In this document: in pieces, positions 34,752 to 43,571 of the stretch
How positions within the stretch are numbered: position 1 is the stretch's first letter
How the letters are laid out: every line of letters begins with the position of its first letter
Source: Streptomyces catenulae
Lineage (GTDB): Bacteria > Actinomycetota > Actinomycetes > Streptomycetales > Streptomycetaceae
Length of the DNA stretch: 64,000 nucleotides
Reading direction: 5' to 3'
NCBI RefSeq assembly: GCF_000718015.1
Contig: NZ_JODY01000003.1
Coordinates: forward strand, 124,001 to 188,000
Notes under the pieces: model-generated
Database searches by the model: none
What the model saw: only the letters and a program-made list of their open reading frames with translations
What the model was told of the DNA's origin: nothing
Position numbers and translations under genes: made by a program

Positions 34752-35753
34752 TCACTCCGGCTCCGGTGGCGCGACCGGACGGGTGGGAAAGGCGGCGTCG
34801 GCGCGGAGTCCGGCCGCGCGGAGCCGGAGCAGCTCCTCGAACTCCCGCACCCGGCCCGCCCGGTACGCGGGGACGTCCTCGGGCGCGTAGTGGTAGAAGC
34901 CGGTGCCGTCCTGGAGTCCGCGGCGCCGGGCCGTCATGTTCTCCTCGACCACCGCGGGCGCGCGGAACCGGTCGCCCAGTTCGGCGGCGAGGTAGCGCGA
35001 CGCGTAGTACAGGATGTCCCCGCCGCCCCAGTCGATGAATTCGAGCGGGCCCAGCACGCAGAAGCGGGGGCCGAGTCCGGCGCGTACTGCCTGATCGATG
35101 TCGGCGGCGCTCGCCACGCCCTCCTCGACCATCCGCGCGGCCTCGTTCATCAGGAGGGCCTGGAGCCGGGGGACGATGTATCCGGCGGTCGGCCCGCAGA
35201 CCACCGGGACCTTGCCGATGTCCCGCAGCAGCGCGGTCAGCCGGGCCACCCGGTCGGGGTCGGTGTCCTCGCTGCGGCTCACCTCGACCAGCGGCATGAG
35301 ATCGGCGGGGTTGAGCCAGTGGGCGTTGACCACGCGGCTGCCGTCGCGGACCAGCGCGGCGAGGTCGGTGACGAGGAACGTCGAGGTGGTGGACGCGATC
35401 ACCGCCGTACCGGCCGCGGTGGCGTCCACCCAGGACAGCACGGACCGTTTGACCTCCAGGACCTCGGGGACCGCCTCGAAGACCACGTCCGCCGCGGCGA
35501 GCGGCGCCGCGGCCGCCGCGCGGTCGCACACGGTGAGCCGTGGCGCCCGCCCGGGCCCGTGCGCGGGCCGGGCGCCCAGACGCTCCAGGACCTGTTGTTC
35601 GGCGGCCTTCCGGTAGGGCGCCCGGTCCCCGTCGGTCTCCTTGACGTCCGCCAGCGTCACGTCCCGCCCCGCGGCCAGGAAGGCGAGCGCGATGCCCTGC
35701 CCCATCCGGCCCGCGCCGACGACCACCACCCGGGGATGCTCCGTGTCCGTCAC
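34752..35753 (-). CDS. 3-hydroxyacyl-CoA dehydrogenase family protein
   Basis: This 333-aa NAD-dependent enzyme has an N-terminal Rossmann fold (VVVVGAGRMGQGIALAFLAAG, then ADV) and the 3HCDH C-terminal domain (TAGYIVPRLQALLMNEAARMVEEGVAS). The catalytic His/Asn region reads VNAHWLNPADLMPLVEV. Related members act on 3-hydroxybutyryl-CoA, carnitine or gulonate. The family signature HFFNP is replaced by HWLNP, as in carnitine or hydroxy-acid dehydrogenases, so the substrate may not be a CoA ester. The GTG start overlaps the stop of the upstream gene (GTGA). It is last in a three-gene operon. Confidence 0.82.
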   Translation of the reverse strand: MTDTEHPRVVVVGAGRMGQGIALAFLAAGRDVTLADVKETDGDRAPYRKAAEQQVLERLGARPAHGPGRAPRLTVCDRAAAAAPLAAADVVFEAVPEVLEVKRSVLSWVDATAAGTAVIASTTSTFLVTDLAALVRDGSRVVNAHWLNPADLMPLVEVSRSEDTDPDRVARLTALLRDIGKVPVVCGPTAGYIVPRLQALLMNEAARMVEEGVASAADIDQAVRAGLGPRFCVLGPLEFIDWGGGDILYYASRYLAAELGDRFRAPAVVEENMTARRRGLQDGTGFYHYAPEDVPAYRAGRVREFEELLRLRAAGLRADAAFPTRPVAPPEPE

Positions 35754-36862
35754 CGTGAGAACCCTTCCTGGAGCAGTTCGCGGAGCGCGGGACGCGTCAG
35801 ACCGGCGAGCCCCAACGACTCCCAGGTGCGGCCCCGTGCGTACAGATCGGTGCCGGTGACGGCCGAGGCGATGCTCAGCAGGCCCTGGGCGACCGGCGTG
35901 GGACACCCCGCCCACCTCCCCGTGGACACCAGGAACGACAGCCCGAGCCGGGTGTCCTCCGTCAGGTAGCGGTGGTGGAGCAGATCGACCGGCTCCCGCC
36001 AGTCCCCGCTGTCGGTGAGCCTCCCGTGGGCGCCGCGCCCGTACATCCACTCGTCGCCCGCCGTCGCATAGTGGTCGGCGAGCGGGAAGTGCGGGGCGCC
36101 GTACCCCAACTCCCGGCGCAGCGCGATCCGTTCGGCGTCCAGCGCGTCGGTCACCCGCCTGATCGACGGCTGGGTCCCCTCCTGGTGGATGTCCCAGGAC
36201 GCATGGTGTTCGAGGGGACCGGCGTTCATGAGGATCAGCGGCGGATGGATCACCGGCCCCGCGTTCATCAGCGCACCGCTCAGGGCGTCCTCGACCGGCT
36301 CGACCGCCGGGTACGCCTCGCGCAGTACCCGGAACGCGCCCTCGGCCGACCGGGCGGGGAACACGCCGGTGGGCAGCCGGGTGGCGTACGCGCTGACCGC
36401 CACCTCGTCCGGGCCGTGGGTGCGGGCGAGGTAGGGCAGCGTGCCGGTCTCGGCGAACGCGACCCGCGCGCGGTTCCCCGCGGCGGCCAGCGCCTCGGCG
36501 AAGAGCACCGTGCCGAAGGTGCCGGGCGGCAGAAGGACCACCTGCCCGTCGCCGAGCAGCGGCGCCAGACGGGGCGCCAGGTCCGTGTGGGCGGTCGCCG
36601 GGAGCGGGACGACCACCAGCCGGGCGCCGCGCACCGCCCCGGCGAGGTCCGCCACCGGCCGGATCGCCCCGGGCCGCGGCGCCGCGCCGACCGGGACCTG
36701 CCGCAGCCCCCGGTGGTCCCGGAGCCCGAGGGTGCCGCGCTCGCCCAGGGCGGCCAGGGCCGGGGCGTTCCGGCGCCACCAGCGCACGGTGTGGCCGCCG
36801 TCCGCGAGCGCGGCGGCAGCGGCGAAGGCGCCGTGCCCGCCGCCGAGAATCGTGAGGTCCAT
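35750..36862 (-). CDS. Opine (octopine/nopaline) dehydrogenase-like protein
   Basis: This 370-aa protein has an N-terminal NAD(P) fold (MDLTILGGGHGAFAAAAALADGG) and a C-terminal helical domain of the octopine/nopaline dehydrogenase family. The latter includes NAGPVIHPPLILMNAG, with the His expected at the active site, and ALDAERIALRRELG. The family reductively joins an amino acid to a 2-oxo acid or runs the reverse oxidation. Here it is coupled to a 3-hydroxyacid-type dehydrogenase and preceded by an MFS gene, so a catabolic role is more likely than opine synthesis. GAAGGGAA precedes the ATG. Confidence 0.82.
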   Translation of the reverse strand: MDLTILGGGHGAFAAAAALADGGHTVRWWRRNAPALAALGERGTLGLRDHRGLRQVPVGAAPRPGAIRPVADLAGAVRGARLVVVPLPATAHTDLAPRLAPLLGDGQVVLLPPGTFGTVLFAEALAAAGNRARVAFAETGTLPYLARTHGPDEVAVSAYATRLPTGVFPARSAEGAFRVLREAYPAVEPVEDALSGALMNAGPVIHPPLILMNAGPLEHHASWDIHQEGTQPSIRRVTDALDAERIALRRELGYGAPHFPLADHYATAGDEWMYGRGAHGRLTDSGDWREPVDLLHHRYLTEDTRLGLSFLVSTGRWAGCPTPVAQGLLSIASAVTGTDLYARGRTWESLGLAGLTRPALRELLQEGFSR

Positions 36863-36894
36863 GGGTGCCGTTCCCTTCGGTGGGCGCTCCGGTC

Positions 36895-38280
36895 TCAGCC
36901 GACCGCACCGTCCGGGACCGCGCCCAGCGGCTCCCGGGCGGCCAGCCGCTCCTGACGGGCCATGCTGTCGCGGAAGGGCGCACAGCCGAGCCACAGCAGC
37001 CCGATGCTGAGGACCCCGGCGATCCCGTAGACCAGCGACAGCGACGTCCCGATCCGCGCCTCGGAGCCGAGGACCTCGTCCGTGACCAGCGCGACCAGCG
37101 TCGTGCCGCCGCCCACCGCGCTCAGGCTCAACACCAGCAGGAAGAGCGCCGACACCTGGGCGCGCACCTGGTTGGGGCTGAGCACCTGCATGGCCGCGGT
37201 CGAGGCGGGCATCGCGAACGAGCCGAAGAACATGGTGACCGCGAGCAGCGCCAGCGACAGCCCCACCGGCCTGACGTGCGGGAAGAGGACGACCGGAACC
37301 ACCATGCCGACCGCTCCGACCAGCCCGGCGCGCATCGACCCGTCCGGGTGGCCGCGGTGGGTGAGCCGGTCGACGAGCCAGCCGCCGAAGAGCACGCCCG
37401 CGCCGTTGGCCACCAGCACGACGGCGCCCAGCGCGTACCCCACCTGGGTCGGGTTCATCCCGAACGTCCGGAGGTAGAAGGCCGGTGCCCACGACATCAG
37501 GCCGAGGAGCACCATCCCGTAGAGGGAGAAGCCCACGACGTGGAACGAGAACGTCTTCGCATGGCCGCGGAGGAAGGCGAGCGCCTCGCGCATCGCCACC
37601 CGCCGCACGGCTCCCGAGGCGTCTCGCGCCAGTCCGTGCCGGGCCGGGTCGCGGACCGTCAGGAGGAACAGCAGCGCCAGCAGCAGTCCGGGTAGCCCGA
37701 GGACGAAGAAGGTCACCTGCCAGGCGTGGACGTCACCGACCAGCGGCAGGGCGACCGTCCGGACGTCCTTGACCAGGCCGATGACGTATCCGCCGATGAA
37801 GAAGGCGGCGCTGCCCCCGAGGAACGAGCCGAGCGCGTAGATCCCGAGGGCGCGGCCCAGCCGCTCCTTGGGGAACAGGTCGCTGAACATCGAGTAGGCG
37901 GCGGGCGTCAGCGCCGCCTCCCCGACGCCCACGCCCACCCGGGCGAGGAACATCTGCGCGAAGCTCCGGCTGAGCCCGGAGAGCGTGGTGGCCAGGCTCC
38001 ACAGCGCGATGCCCACGGAGATGATCACGGGGCGGGAGCGGCGGTCCGCCAGCGTGGCGACGGGCAGCCCCATCACCCCGTAGAGGATCGAGAACGCGAG
38101 CCCGCTGAGCAGGCTGAACTGGGTGTCCGTCAGGCTGAGATCGCGCTTTATGGGCTCGATCATCAGGGACAGCGCCTGCCGGTCGACGAACGACAGCACG
38201 TACGCGGCGGTGCAGATCGTCACGACATAGGTCCGGTACCGCGTGGACCTGGGGTTCTCCGGAGTCAGTTGCTCGGTCAT
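36895..38280 (-). CDS. MFS transporter, spinster-like substrate importer
   Basis: This 461-aa transporter has 12 helices and resembles the spinster-like branch of the major facilitators common in catabolic clusters (YVLSFVDRQALSLMIEPIKRDL, LLSGLAFSILYGVMGLPVATLADRRSR). It opens the minus-strand operon: 32 bp to the opine-dehydrogenase-like gene, then a 4-bp overlap to the 3-hydroxyacyl-CoA dehydrogenase. It probably imports the compound degraded by this operon and possibly by the facing IacA-like operon. A repeated CCGGAAATC motif lies in its upstream region. Confidence 0.85.
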   Translation of the reverse strand: MTEQLTPENPRSTRYRTYVVTICTAAYVLSFVDRQALSLMIEPIKRDLSLTDTQFSLLSGLAFSILYGVMGLPVATLADRRSRPVIISVGIALWSLATTLSGLSRSFAQMFLARVGVGVGEAALTPAAYSMFSDLFPKERLGRALGIYALGSFLGGSAAFFIGGYVIGLVKDVRTVALPLVGDVHAWQVTFFVLGLPGLLLALLFLLTVRDPARHGLARDASGAVRRVAMREALAFLRGHAKTFSFHVVGFSLYGMVLLGLMSWAPAFYLRTFGMNPTQVGYALGAVVLVANGAGVLFGGWLVDRLTHRGHPDGSMRAGLVGAVGMVVPVVLFPHVRPVGLSLALLAVTMFFGSFAMPASTAAMQVLSPNQVRAQVSALFLLVLSLSAVGGGTTLVALVTDEVLGSEARIGTSLSLVYGIAGVLSIGLLWLGCAPFRDSMARQERLAAREPLGAVPDGAVG

Positions 38281-38591
38281 GAACGGCGCCTCATCGGGGG
38301 ACGGTGGTGCCCGGAACGCGGTGCAGCGAGGGCCATACCGTAGCCGTGCTCCGGACATCCGGCCACCGAGCCAATCCCTGTGCCGTACCGGGGAGTTACC
38401 GCCCCGGAGCCCGGAAATCCGCGCCGTCCGCGGCTCTTGCGGCCGTACCTCGACGGCCGGAAATCGCGGGGGGACGGCGCATACGGATGCGTCCCGCCGC
38501 CGGGCCCGGACGCCCCCGGCCCCCCGACCGGCCCCACCCCGACGTCCGATTTCCGCCGGTCCGGGGCCGGGGCACGGCGCACACTGGGGGT
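38281..38591. other. 311-bp divergent promoter region
   Basis: Gap between the MFS operon and the Ada-AlkA gene. It contains two direct copies of CCGGAAATC (38411 and 38457) and one near-perfect inverted copy (38548). I see no additional gene. Confidence 0.6.
38411..38559. promoter_or_regulatory. Repeated CCGGAAATC motif
   Basis: CCGGAAATC occurs at 38411-38419 and 38457-38465, and GATTTCCGCCGG, its inverted form with one inserted C, occurs at 38548-38559. This could be an operator for the MFS operon, the Ada-AlkA gene or both; Ada-family activators bind near such promoters. The binding protein is unknown. Confidence 0.4.
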
Positions 38592-40058
38592 GTGAGGGAT
38601 GACGAGACCAGGTACGAAGCGGTGTCGAGCCGGGACGCGCGGTTCGACGGGGAGTTCTTCTTCGCCGTCACGACGACCGGCATCTACTGCCGCCCGAGCT
38701 GCCCGGCGGTCACCCCGAAACGCGCCAACGTCCGGTTCTTCCCGTCGGCCGCCGCGGCGCAGGCGGGCGGCTTCCGGGCCTGCCGCCGCTGTCGCCCGGA
38801 CGCCGTACCGGGCTCCGCCGCGTGGAACGTCCGCGCCGACCTGGTCGGCCGGGCCGTGCGCTTCATCGGCGACGGCGTCGTCGACCGCGAGGGCGTCGCC
38901 GGGCTCGCCCGCCGCCTCGGCTACAGCACCCGCCAGGTGCAGCGGCAGCTCACCGCCGAGCTGGGCGCGGGCCCGGTGGCGCTGGCCCGGGCGCGCCGCG
39001 CGCACACCGCGCGGGTGCTCCTCCAGACCACCGAGCTGCCCGTCACGGAGCTGGCGTTCGCCGCCGGGTTCGCCAGCATCCGGCAGTTCAACGACACGAT
39101 GCGGGAGATCTACGCCGCCACCCCGCGCGAACTGCGCGCCGCCGCGCCGCACGGCCCGGCCCGCTCCGGGACCCGGCGCGCGGCGGACGGCCCCGCGCCC
39201 CACGGCATACCGCTGCGCCTGGCCCACCGCGGCCCGTACGCCGCCACCGCGCTCTTCGACTTCCTCGCGACCAAAGCCGTGCCCGGGATCGAGGAGACGG
39301 TCGGCCCGCGCGGTCGCCGCACCTACCGGCGCACCCTGCGGCTCAGCTACGGCACCGCCATCGCCGAGGTCGACGAGGCCACCGGCGGCCCGCCCCGGCG
39401 GCGTACGGGGGAGCCGGGGCGGACCCCGGAGGGCGGCGGCTGGCTGGAGTGCCGGCTGCGGCTGACCGACCCGCGCGATCTGGCCACCGCCGTCGAGCGG
39501 CTGCGCCGCCTCTTCGACCTGGACGCCGACCCGTACGCCGTCGCCGAGCGGCTGGGCGGCGATCCGCTGCTGGGCCCGCTCGTCGCCGCTCGCCCCGGGC
39601 TGCGCTCACCGGGCGCGGCCGACCCCGAGGAACTGGCCGTACGGACCGTGCTCGGCGGGCCCCCGGAGCGCGCCGCGGAGCTGGTCGCCGCCCACGGCAA
39701 GCCGCTGGACGCCGCCGACGGCGGTCTCACCCATGTCTTCCCGGCCCCCGGCGCCCTCCTCTCCGCCGAGGTCCCGGCCCCGGTACGGGCGCTGTGCGCG
39801 GCGCTCGCCGACGCCACCCTCGACCTCGGGGCGGGCGCCGACCGCGCCGCCGCCGTCCATGTCCTGCGGACGCTGCCCGGTGTCGGCGCCCGGGCCGTCG
39901 GCCACCTCCGGATGCGGGCCCTGGGCGACCCCGACGCGGGCCCGGACGGCGCCCCCGAGGCGTGGCGCCCGTGGCGCGCCTACGCCCTGCACCACCTGTG
40001 GAGCGCGGGGCTGGTCCCGCCCGGCGAGTTCGCGCTGCCCGCGCCCGCCACCGGGTGA
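38592..40058 (+). CDS. Ada-AlkA fusion: methyl-phosphotriester sensor, AraC HTH and 3-methyladenine glycosylase
   Basis: This 488-aa protein joins three DNA-repair modules. An Ada N-terminal zinc domain has Cys33, Cys37, Cys64 and Cys67 (YCRPSC and CRRC); Cys33 should accept a methyl group from DNA phosphotriesters. An AraC-type helix-turn-helix follows (residues about 85-175). Last is an AlkA_N/HhH-GPD glycosylase (about 195-485, with LPGVGARAVGHLRMRALGD). It would sense alkylation damage, activate its own gene and excise alkylated bases. This fusion is common in actinobacteria. GTG 38592 was chosen by the Ada domain boundary. It is convergent with the DUF456 gene 17 bp away. Confidence 0.9.
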   Translation: MRDDETRYEAVSSRDARFDGEFFFAVTTTGIYCRPSCPAVTPKRANVRFFPSAAAAQAGGFRACRRCRPDAVPGSAAWNVRADLVGRAVRFIGDGVVDREGVAGLARRLGYSTRQVQRQLTAELGAGPVALARARRAHTARVLLQTTELPVTELAFAAGFASIRQFNDTMREIYAATPRELRAAAPHGPARSGTRRAADGPAPHGIPLRLAHRGPYAATALFDFLATKAVPGIEETVGPRGRRTYRRTLRLSYGTAIAEVDEATGGPPRRRTGEPGRTPEGGGWLECRLRLTDPRDLATAVERLRRLFDLDADPYAVAERLGGDPLLGPLVAARPGLRSPGAADPEELAVRTVLGGPPERAAELVAAHGKPLDAADGGLTHVFPAPGALLSAEVPAPVRALCAALADATLDLGAGADRAAAVHVLRTLPGVGARAVGHLRMRALGDPDAGPDGAPEAWRPWRAYALHHLWSAGLVPPGEFALPAPATG

Positions 40059-40074
40059 CCGCCGGGCCCGCGCC

Positions 40075-40557
40075 TCACCCCGCGAGCACCGCCCCCGCCC
40101 ACGCGCCCACCACCAGCAGGCAGGCGAACAGCTCCACCAGCACGCTCAGCCCGATCGCCCGCATCGCTGTACGGGTGGCGGCCCAGGCGTCGCCGTGGCT
40201 GCCCAGCCGGACCCGTTCGAGCAGGTAGTGCGCGCCGAGGGCGCAGAGCGGGGCGCCGATCACGGGGATCACGAAGAACCCGACGATCCCGGCGGCGCCG
40301 GAGAGGAACAGCACGCGGTACGGGGTCCCCACGGCCCGCAGGTTCCGCGTCGGCAGCAGGAACTTCACCGCCTGCTGGATCAGGAGCAGCGCGGTGGCGG
40401 CGATCAGCACCGTCCAGGCGAGCGAGGTCTGCTCGGTCATCGCCCACCACAGCACCCCCGCCCAGACGATGGGCGTCCCGGGCACGCCGGGCACCAGCAC
40501 CCCGAACAGTCCCAGCAGCAGCACCAGCCCGACGGCGCACAGCTGCCACCCGCTCAT
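40075..40557 (-). CDS. DUF456 family membrane protein
   Basis: This 160-aa protein has about four membrane helices (LCAVGLVLLLGLFGVLVPGVPGTPIVWAGVLWWA) and the glycine-rich helix typical of DUF456 (GAAGIVGFFVIPVIGAPLCALGAHYLLE). Family members are of unknown function. It is a single gene, with the ATG at 40557, facing the Ada-AlkA gene. Confidence 0.82.
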   Translation of the reverse strand: MSGWQLCAVGLVLLLGLFGVLVPGVPGTPIVWAGVLWWAMTEQTSLAWTVLIAATALLLIQQAVKFLLPTRNLRAVGTPYRVLFLSGAAGIVGFFVIPVIGAPLCALGAHYLLERVRLGSHGDAWAATRTAMRAIGLSVLVELFACLLVVGAWAGAVLAG

Positions 40558-40841
40558 GAGGCGCCCCCACGGGGCCGGTCCACCGCCCCCGCCACGGCGG
40601 TCCCCCGTTGCGGCACGTTGCGCACGCTCATGGCCCAAGCCTGCCGGACGTGCCCCGAACGCGCTCCCCGGACCGGTCCCACCGGGACGCCGGGCCCCCG
40701 CTCCCGTGGTACGCGTCCCCCGGACCGGCTCGCGGCCGCGCCGGGGGCGGTCGGGGGCCGGTGGGCCGTCCGGCGGAACGTCCGGGCGAACACATCTTCG
40801 CGCCCTGTTTCCCCGCCGCCGGCGCGTGGACAATACGGCGC

Positions 40842-43451
40842 ATGAACCAGCAGGGCGCACCATGCCGCGGGCCGGAGGACGACTGGTGGCGGCAGCTTTA
40901 CGGCGACATCCGTCCGGACCGGGACCATCCGGGCCACGGCCCCGGCACCCCGGGCCCGGCCCTCCCCGCCCCGGCCGACACCGGCCCGTCCGGAGCCACC
41001 GACACCCTCGACGAACGCGTCGCCTCCGCACTCCGCGCACTGAACACGCCCCCGGGCGCGGCGGATGCCCCGGGCACACCGAGCGGCCGGAGAGCCCGGA
41101 GCGCGCCGGGCGGGTACGGCGGACGGGGCGGCGGGAGGGCGTCGGGTGGGGCGGGTGACCCGGACGGCCCGGCCGCCGTGCGTGTTCCGGGTGCCCCGGA
41201 CGGCCCGGCCGCCGTGCGTGTTCCGGGCGCCCCGGACGGTCTGGCGGTCGCGGGTGTCCCGGGTGCCCTGGATGACCTGGCCGCGGCGAGTTCCCTGGGG
41301 GCCGCGGACGGCCCGGCTGCCGCGGGTGCTCTGGACGGCCCGGCTACCGCGAGTGCCCCGGGCACCCCGGATGGTCCGGCCGCCGCGAGTGCCCCGGAAG
41401 CTCCCGTGGGGCCGACGGTGCCGGGCCCGGCCGTGGGCTCCCGGGATTCCGCCGTGGTGCCCCCGCGGTCCCCGTATCCGTCCGTGACGGCCCCGGATGT
41501 CCCCGTCCCGTCCCCGGGGCCCTCCGCTGATCCCTCCGTGGCGGGCCCGGAGCTGCCCGTGGCGGCGGGGGACTCGGCCGCCGCGGTTCCTCCGCCGTCC
41601 GCCCCGGTGCCCCCGGCCCCGGCGCCTCCGCGCCCGGCCGGGCCGGTGGCCGCCGCGCCCCGCCCCGCCCCGCTCCCGGCCGTCGGACTGCTCCCGCCCG
41701 GGCTGCTGCCGCCGGAGGAGTTGCCGGTCGGCCTCTCCGCCGCCGACGCCCCGCCGTGGCCGTTCCGCTCCGGGACGCTGCCGCCCGGACTGCTGCCCCC
41801 GGAGGAACTGCCCTCCGCCCGCCCCCACGCGGGCGTACGAACACCTCCCGCACCACAGCCGCTCCCCGACGAACGGCCACCGACGACTGAGCCCGAGGCC
41901 CCTGCGGAACCGTCCCCTGCGGAACCGCTCCCTGCCGCGTCGGAGCCCCTGGAGCCGACGAACCCGGAGCCCGCGCCACGGGACGAGGCGCAGCCGGACG
42001 CCGAGGCCGCACCGGGGAGCGGGGCCGCGCCCGGAAGCGAGGGCGCCTCCGGGACCGGGGACGGACCGGAGGCCGACGACAGGACGGTGCCCGGTGACGG
42101 ACCGGAGCCCGACAGCGGACCGGAGGAAGCGCCGGTCATCGCGGACACGGAGCCCCCGCCGCCCGATCGGACGCCGACCGCGGACGCGGAGCCCACCCCG
42201 CCCGCCGAGGCACCGAATCCGGACGCCGAAGCGCCGCCCACCGGCGGTGATCCGGAGCCCACCGCCGGCGAGCCGATGCCCCTCTCCGGCGCCCCGGAGC
42301 CCACCACCGGTGAGCCGACGCCCCTCCCGGATGAGGCGACGCCCACCCCCGGAGCCCTGGAGCCCGCCGACACCCCGGGCGACCCGGCCGTACAGGACGC
42401 CGAACCCGAGCGTCCCGAACCCCTCGCAGCCACACGGCGGACCGAAGCCACACGGGAAACCGAAGCCGCCACAGACCCCGAGCCCGAGCCGACCACCGAA
42501 GCCACAGGGGAGACCGAAGCCACACGGGAAACCGAAGCCGCCCCGGCCCCCGCACCCGTACAGCCCCCCGAAGCCGCCCAGCCCCCGCAACCCCCACTCC
42601 CCGCCTTCATCGGTGACCGGCCGCCGACCTATGCCGCCGAGCCTGTGGCGTTGCCCGTGGCCGAGCCCGGGGCGATGGGGGAGGTGGTGCCGGACACGGT
42701 GCTGGACGGGGCGCAGTACGGGTCGCTCACGGTGCGGGCCGTGTCGCAGCGGGGGGACTCGGCGCGTTACCGGGGGGCGCCGCGCCGGGACGCGCTGTTG
42801 CTGGCGCGGTTCGGGAGCGGGGCGCAGACGCTGATCCTGGCGGCCGTCGCGTCCGGGCCCGCCGTCGGGGACCCGCGGGCGGCGCACGACGTCTGTGCCT
42901 GGATCGGCGGGGCCGTGGCGCGCAGCTGCACCCGATTGGCGGAGGACCTGCGGACGGACCACCGCAGCGCCCTGCGTTCCGGGCTCCAGCGGCTCGCCGA
43001 CCGCGGCTACGGCAAGCTGCGGGAGCGCACCGCGGGGTCCGACGGGGTGCCGGAGTCTCCGGCCGCGGTGCGCTGTCTGCTGCTGCCCGCCGATCCGGCG
43101 TGCCGTACGCGGGTCTTCTTCGGCGTCGGCGAGGGCGGTTTCCTGCGGCTGCGCGACGGGAGCTGGGAGGACCTCGAACCGTCGGCCACCGGCCCGGGGG
43201 CGGACGCGGACGGCTCCCCGCGCCCCGCGCCGTTCCTCTTCACGACCGTCACCGGGCGCCGCGGTGACGCCCTGCTGCTGTGCAGCGCCGGGCTCGCCGA
43301 ACCGCTCGCCGACGAACCCGCTCTCGCCGACCGCCTCGCCGCCGACCTCTCCGGCCCGCCGCCCGGCCTGACCTCCTTCCTCACCTCCGCCCAGGTCCGG
43401 GTCAAGGGCCATGCCCGCGACCGTACGGCCGTCGGGGTGTGGGACACGTAG
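40842..43451 (+). CDS. Repeat-rich protein with C-terminal PP2C-like phosphatase domain
   Basis: This 869-aa protein begins with a short conserved head (PCRGPEDDWWRQLYGD). A roughly 550-residue Pro/Ala/Glu/Thr-rich low-complexity segment follows. The C-terminal domain from about residue 620 reads like a PP2C-family phosphatase (DGAQYGSLTVRAVSQRGDSA, DALLLARFG, VASGPAVGDPRAAHDVCAWIG, LLLCSAGLAEPL). Several metal-binding Asp positions of active PP2C enzymes are not obvious, so it may be a pseudo-phosphatase. The disordered part contains a 36-bp tandem repeat array and other duplications. No signal peptide is visible. A large antisense open frame here is a composition artefact. Confidence 0.75.
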   Translation: MNQQGAPCRGPEDDWWRQLYGDIRPDRDHPGHGPGTPGPALPAPADTGPSGATDTLDERVASALRALNTPPGAADAPGTPSGRRARSAPGGYGGRGGGRASGGAGDPDGPAAVRVPGAPDGPAAVRVPGAPDGLAVAGVPGALDDLAAASSLGAADGPAAAGALDGPATASAPGTPDGPAAASAPEAPVGPTVPGPAVGSRDSAVVPPRSPYPSVTAPDVPVPSPGPSADPSVAGPELPVAAGDSAAAVPPPSAPVPPAPAPPRPAGPVAAAPRPAPLPAVGLLPPGLLPPEELPVGLSAADAPPWPFRSGTLPPGLLPPEELPSARPHAGVRTPPAPQPLPDERPPTTEPEAPAEPSPAEPLPAASEPLEPTNPEPAPRDEAQPDAEAAPGSGAAPGSEGASGTGDGPEADDRTVPGDGPEPDSGPEEAPVIADTEPPPPDRTPTADAEPTPPAEAPNPDAEAPPTGGDPEPTAGEPMPLSGAPEPTTGEPTPLPDEATPTPGALEPADTPGDPAVQDAEPERPEPLAATRRTEATRETEAATDPEPEPTTEATGETEATRETEAAPAPAPVQPPEAAQPPQPPLPAFIGDRPPTYAAEPVALPVAEPGAMGEVVPDTVLDGAQYGSLTVRAVSQRGDSARYRGAPRRDALLLARFGSGAQTLILAAVASGPAVGDPRAAHDVCAWIGGAVARSCTRLAEDLRTDHRSALRSGLQRLADRGYGKLRERTAGSDGVPESPAAVRCLLLPADPACRTRVFFGVGEGGFLRLRDGSWEDLEPSATGPGADADGSPRPAPFLFTTVTGRRGDALLLCSAGLAEPLADEPALADRLAADLSGPPPGLTSFLTSAQVRVKGHARDRTAVGVWDT
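41161..41404 (+). repeat. 36-bp (12-aa) degenerate tandem repeats
   Basis: Units beginning CGGACGGCCCGG-like start at 41161, 41197, 41233, 41269, 41305, then 41332 (a 27-bp step) and 41368. The first two are nearly identical over 36 bp and encode PDGPAAVRVPGA; later copies diverge. The array stays in frame inside the PP2C-like gene. Confidence 0.85.
42440..42542 (+). repeat. 31-bp exact duplication within the PP2C-like gene
   Basis: A 31-nt sequence starting GACCGAAGCCACACGGG is present at 42440-42470 and again at 42512-42542. It encodes TEATRETEA twice, 72 bp apart and in frame. Confidence 0.85.
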
Positions 43452-43571
43452 CGCACCGTCCCGGGCCGCCCCGTTGCCGTCCGCCCGGGTGGCAGCGGAG
43501 GCGGAGCCCGCCGCCTCATGGGTTCATGGGAGGGGACGGCTCACCGACGGCGGCGAAGGAGCGGGCGGGAC

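Noticed and set aside
40554..43412. Antisense open frame of 952 codons opposite the PP2C-like gene
   Set aside because: Arg/Gly-rich low complexity with no domain. The sense strand has the conserved head, the repeats in frame and the PP2C-like end.
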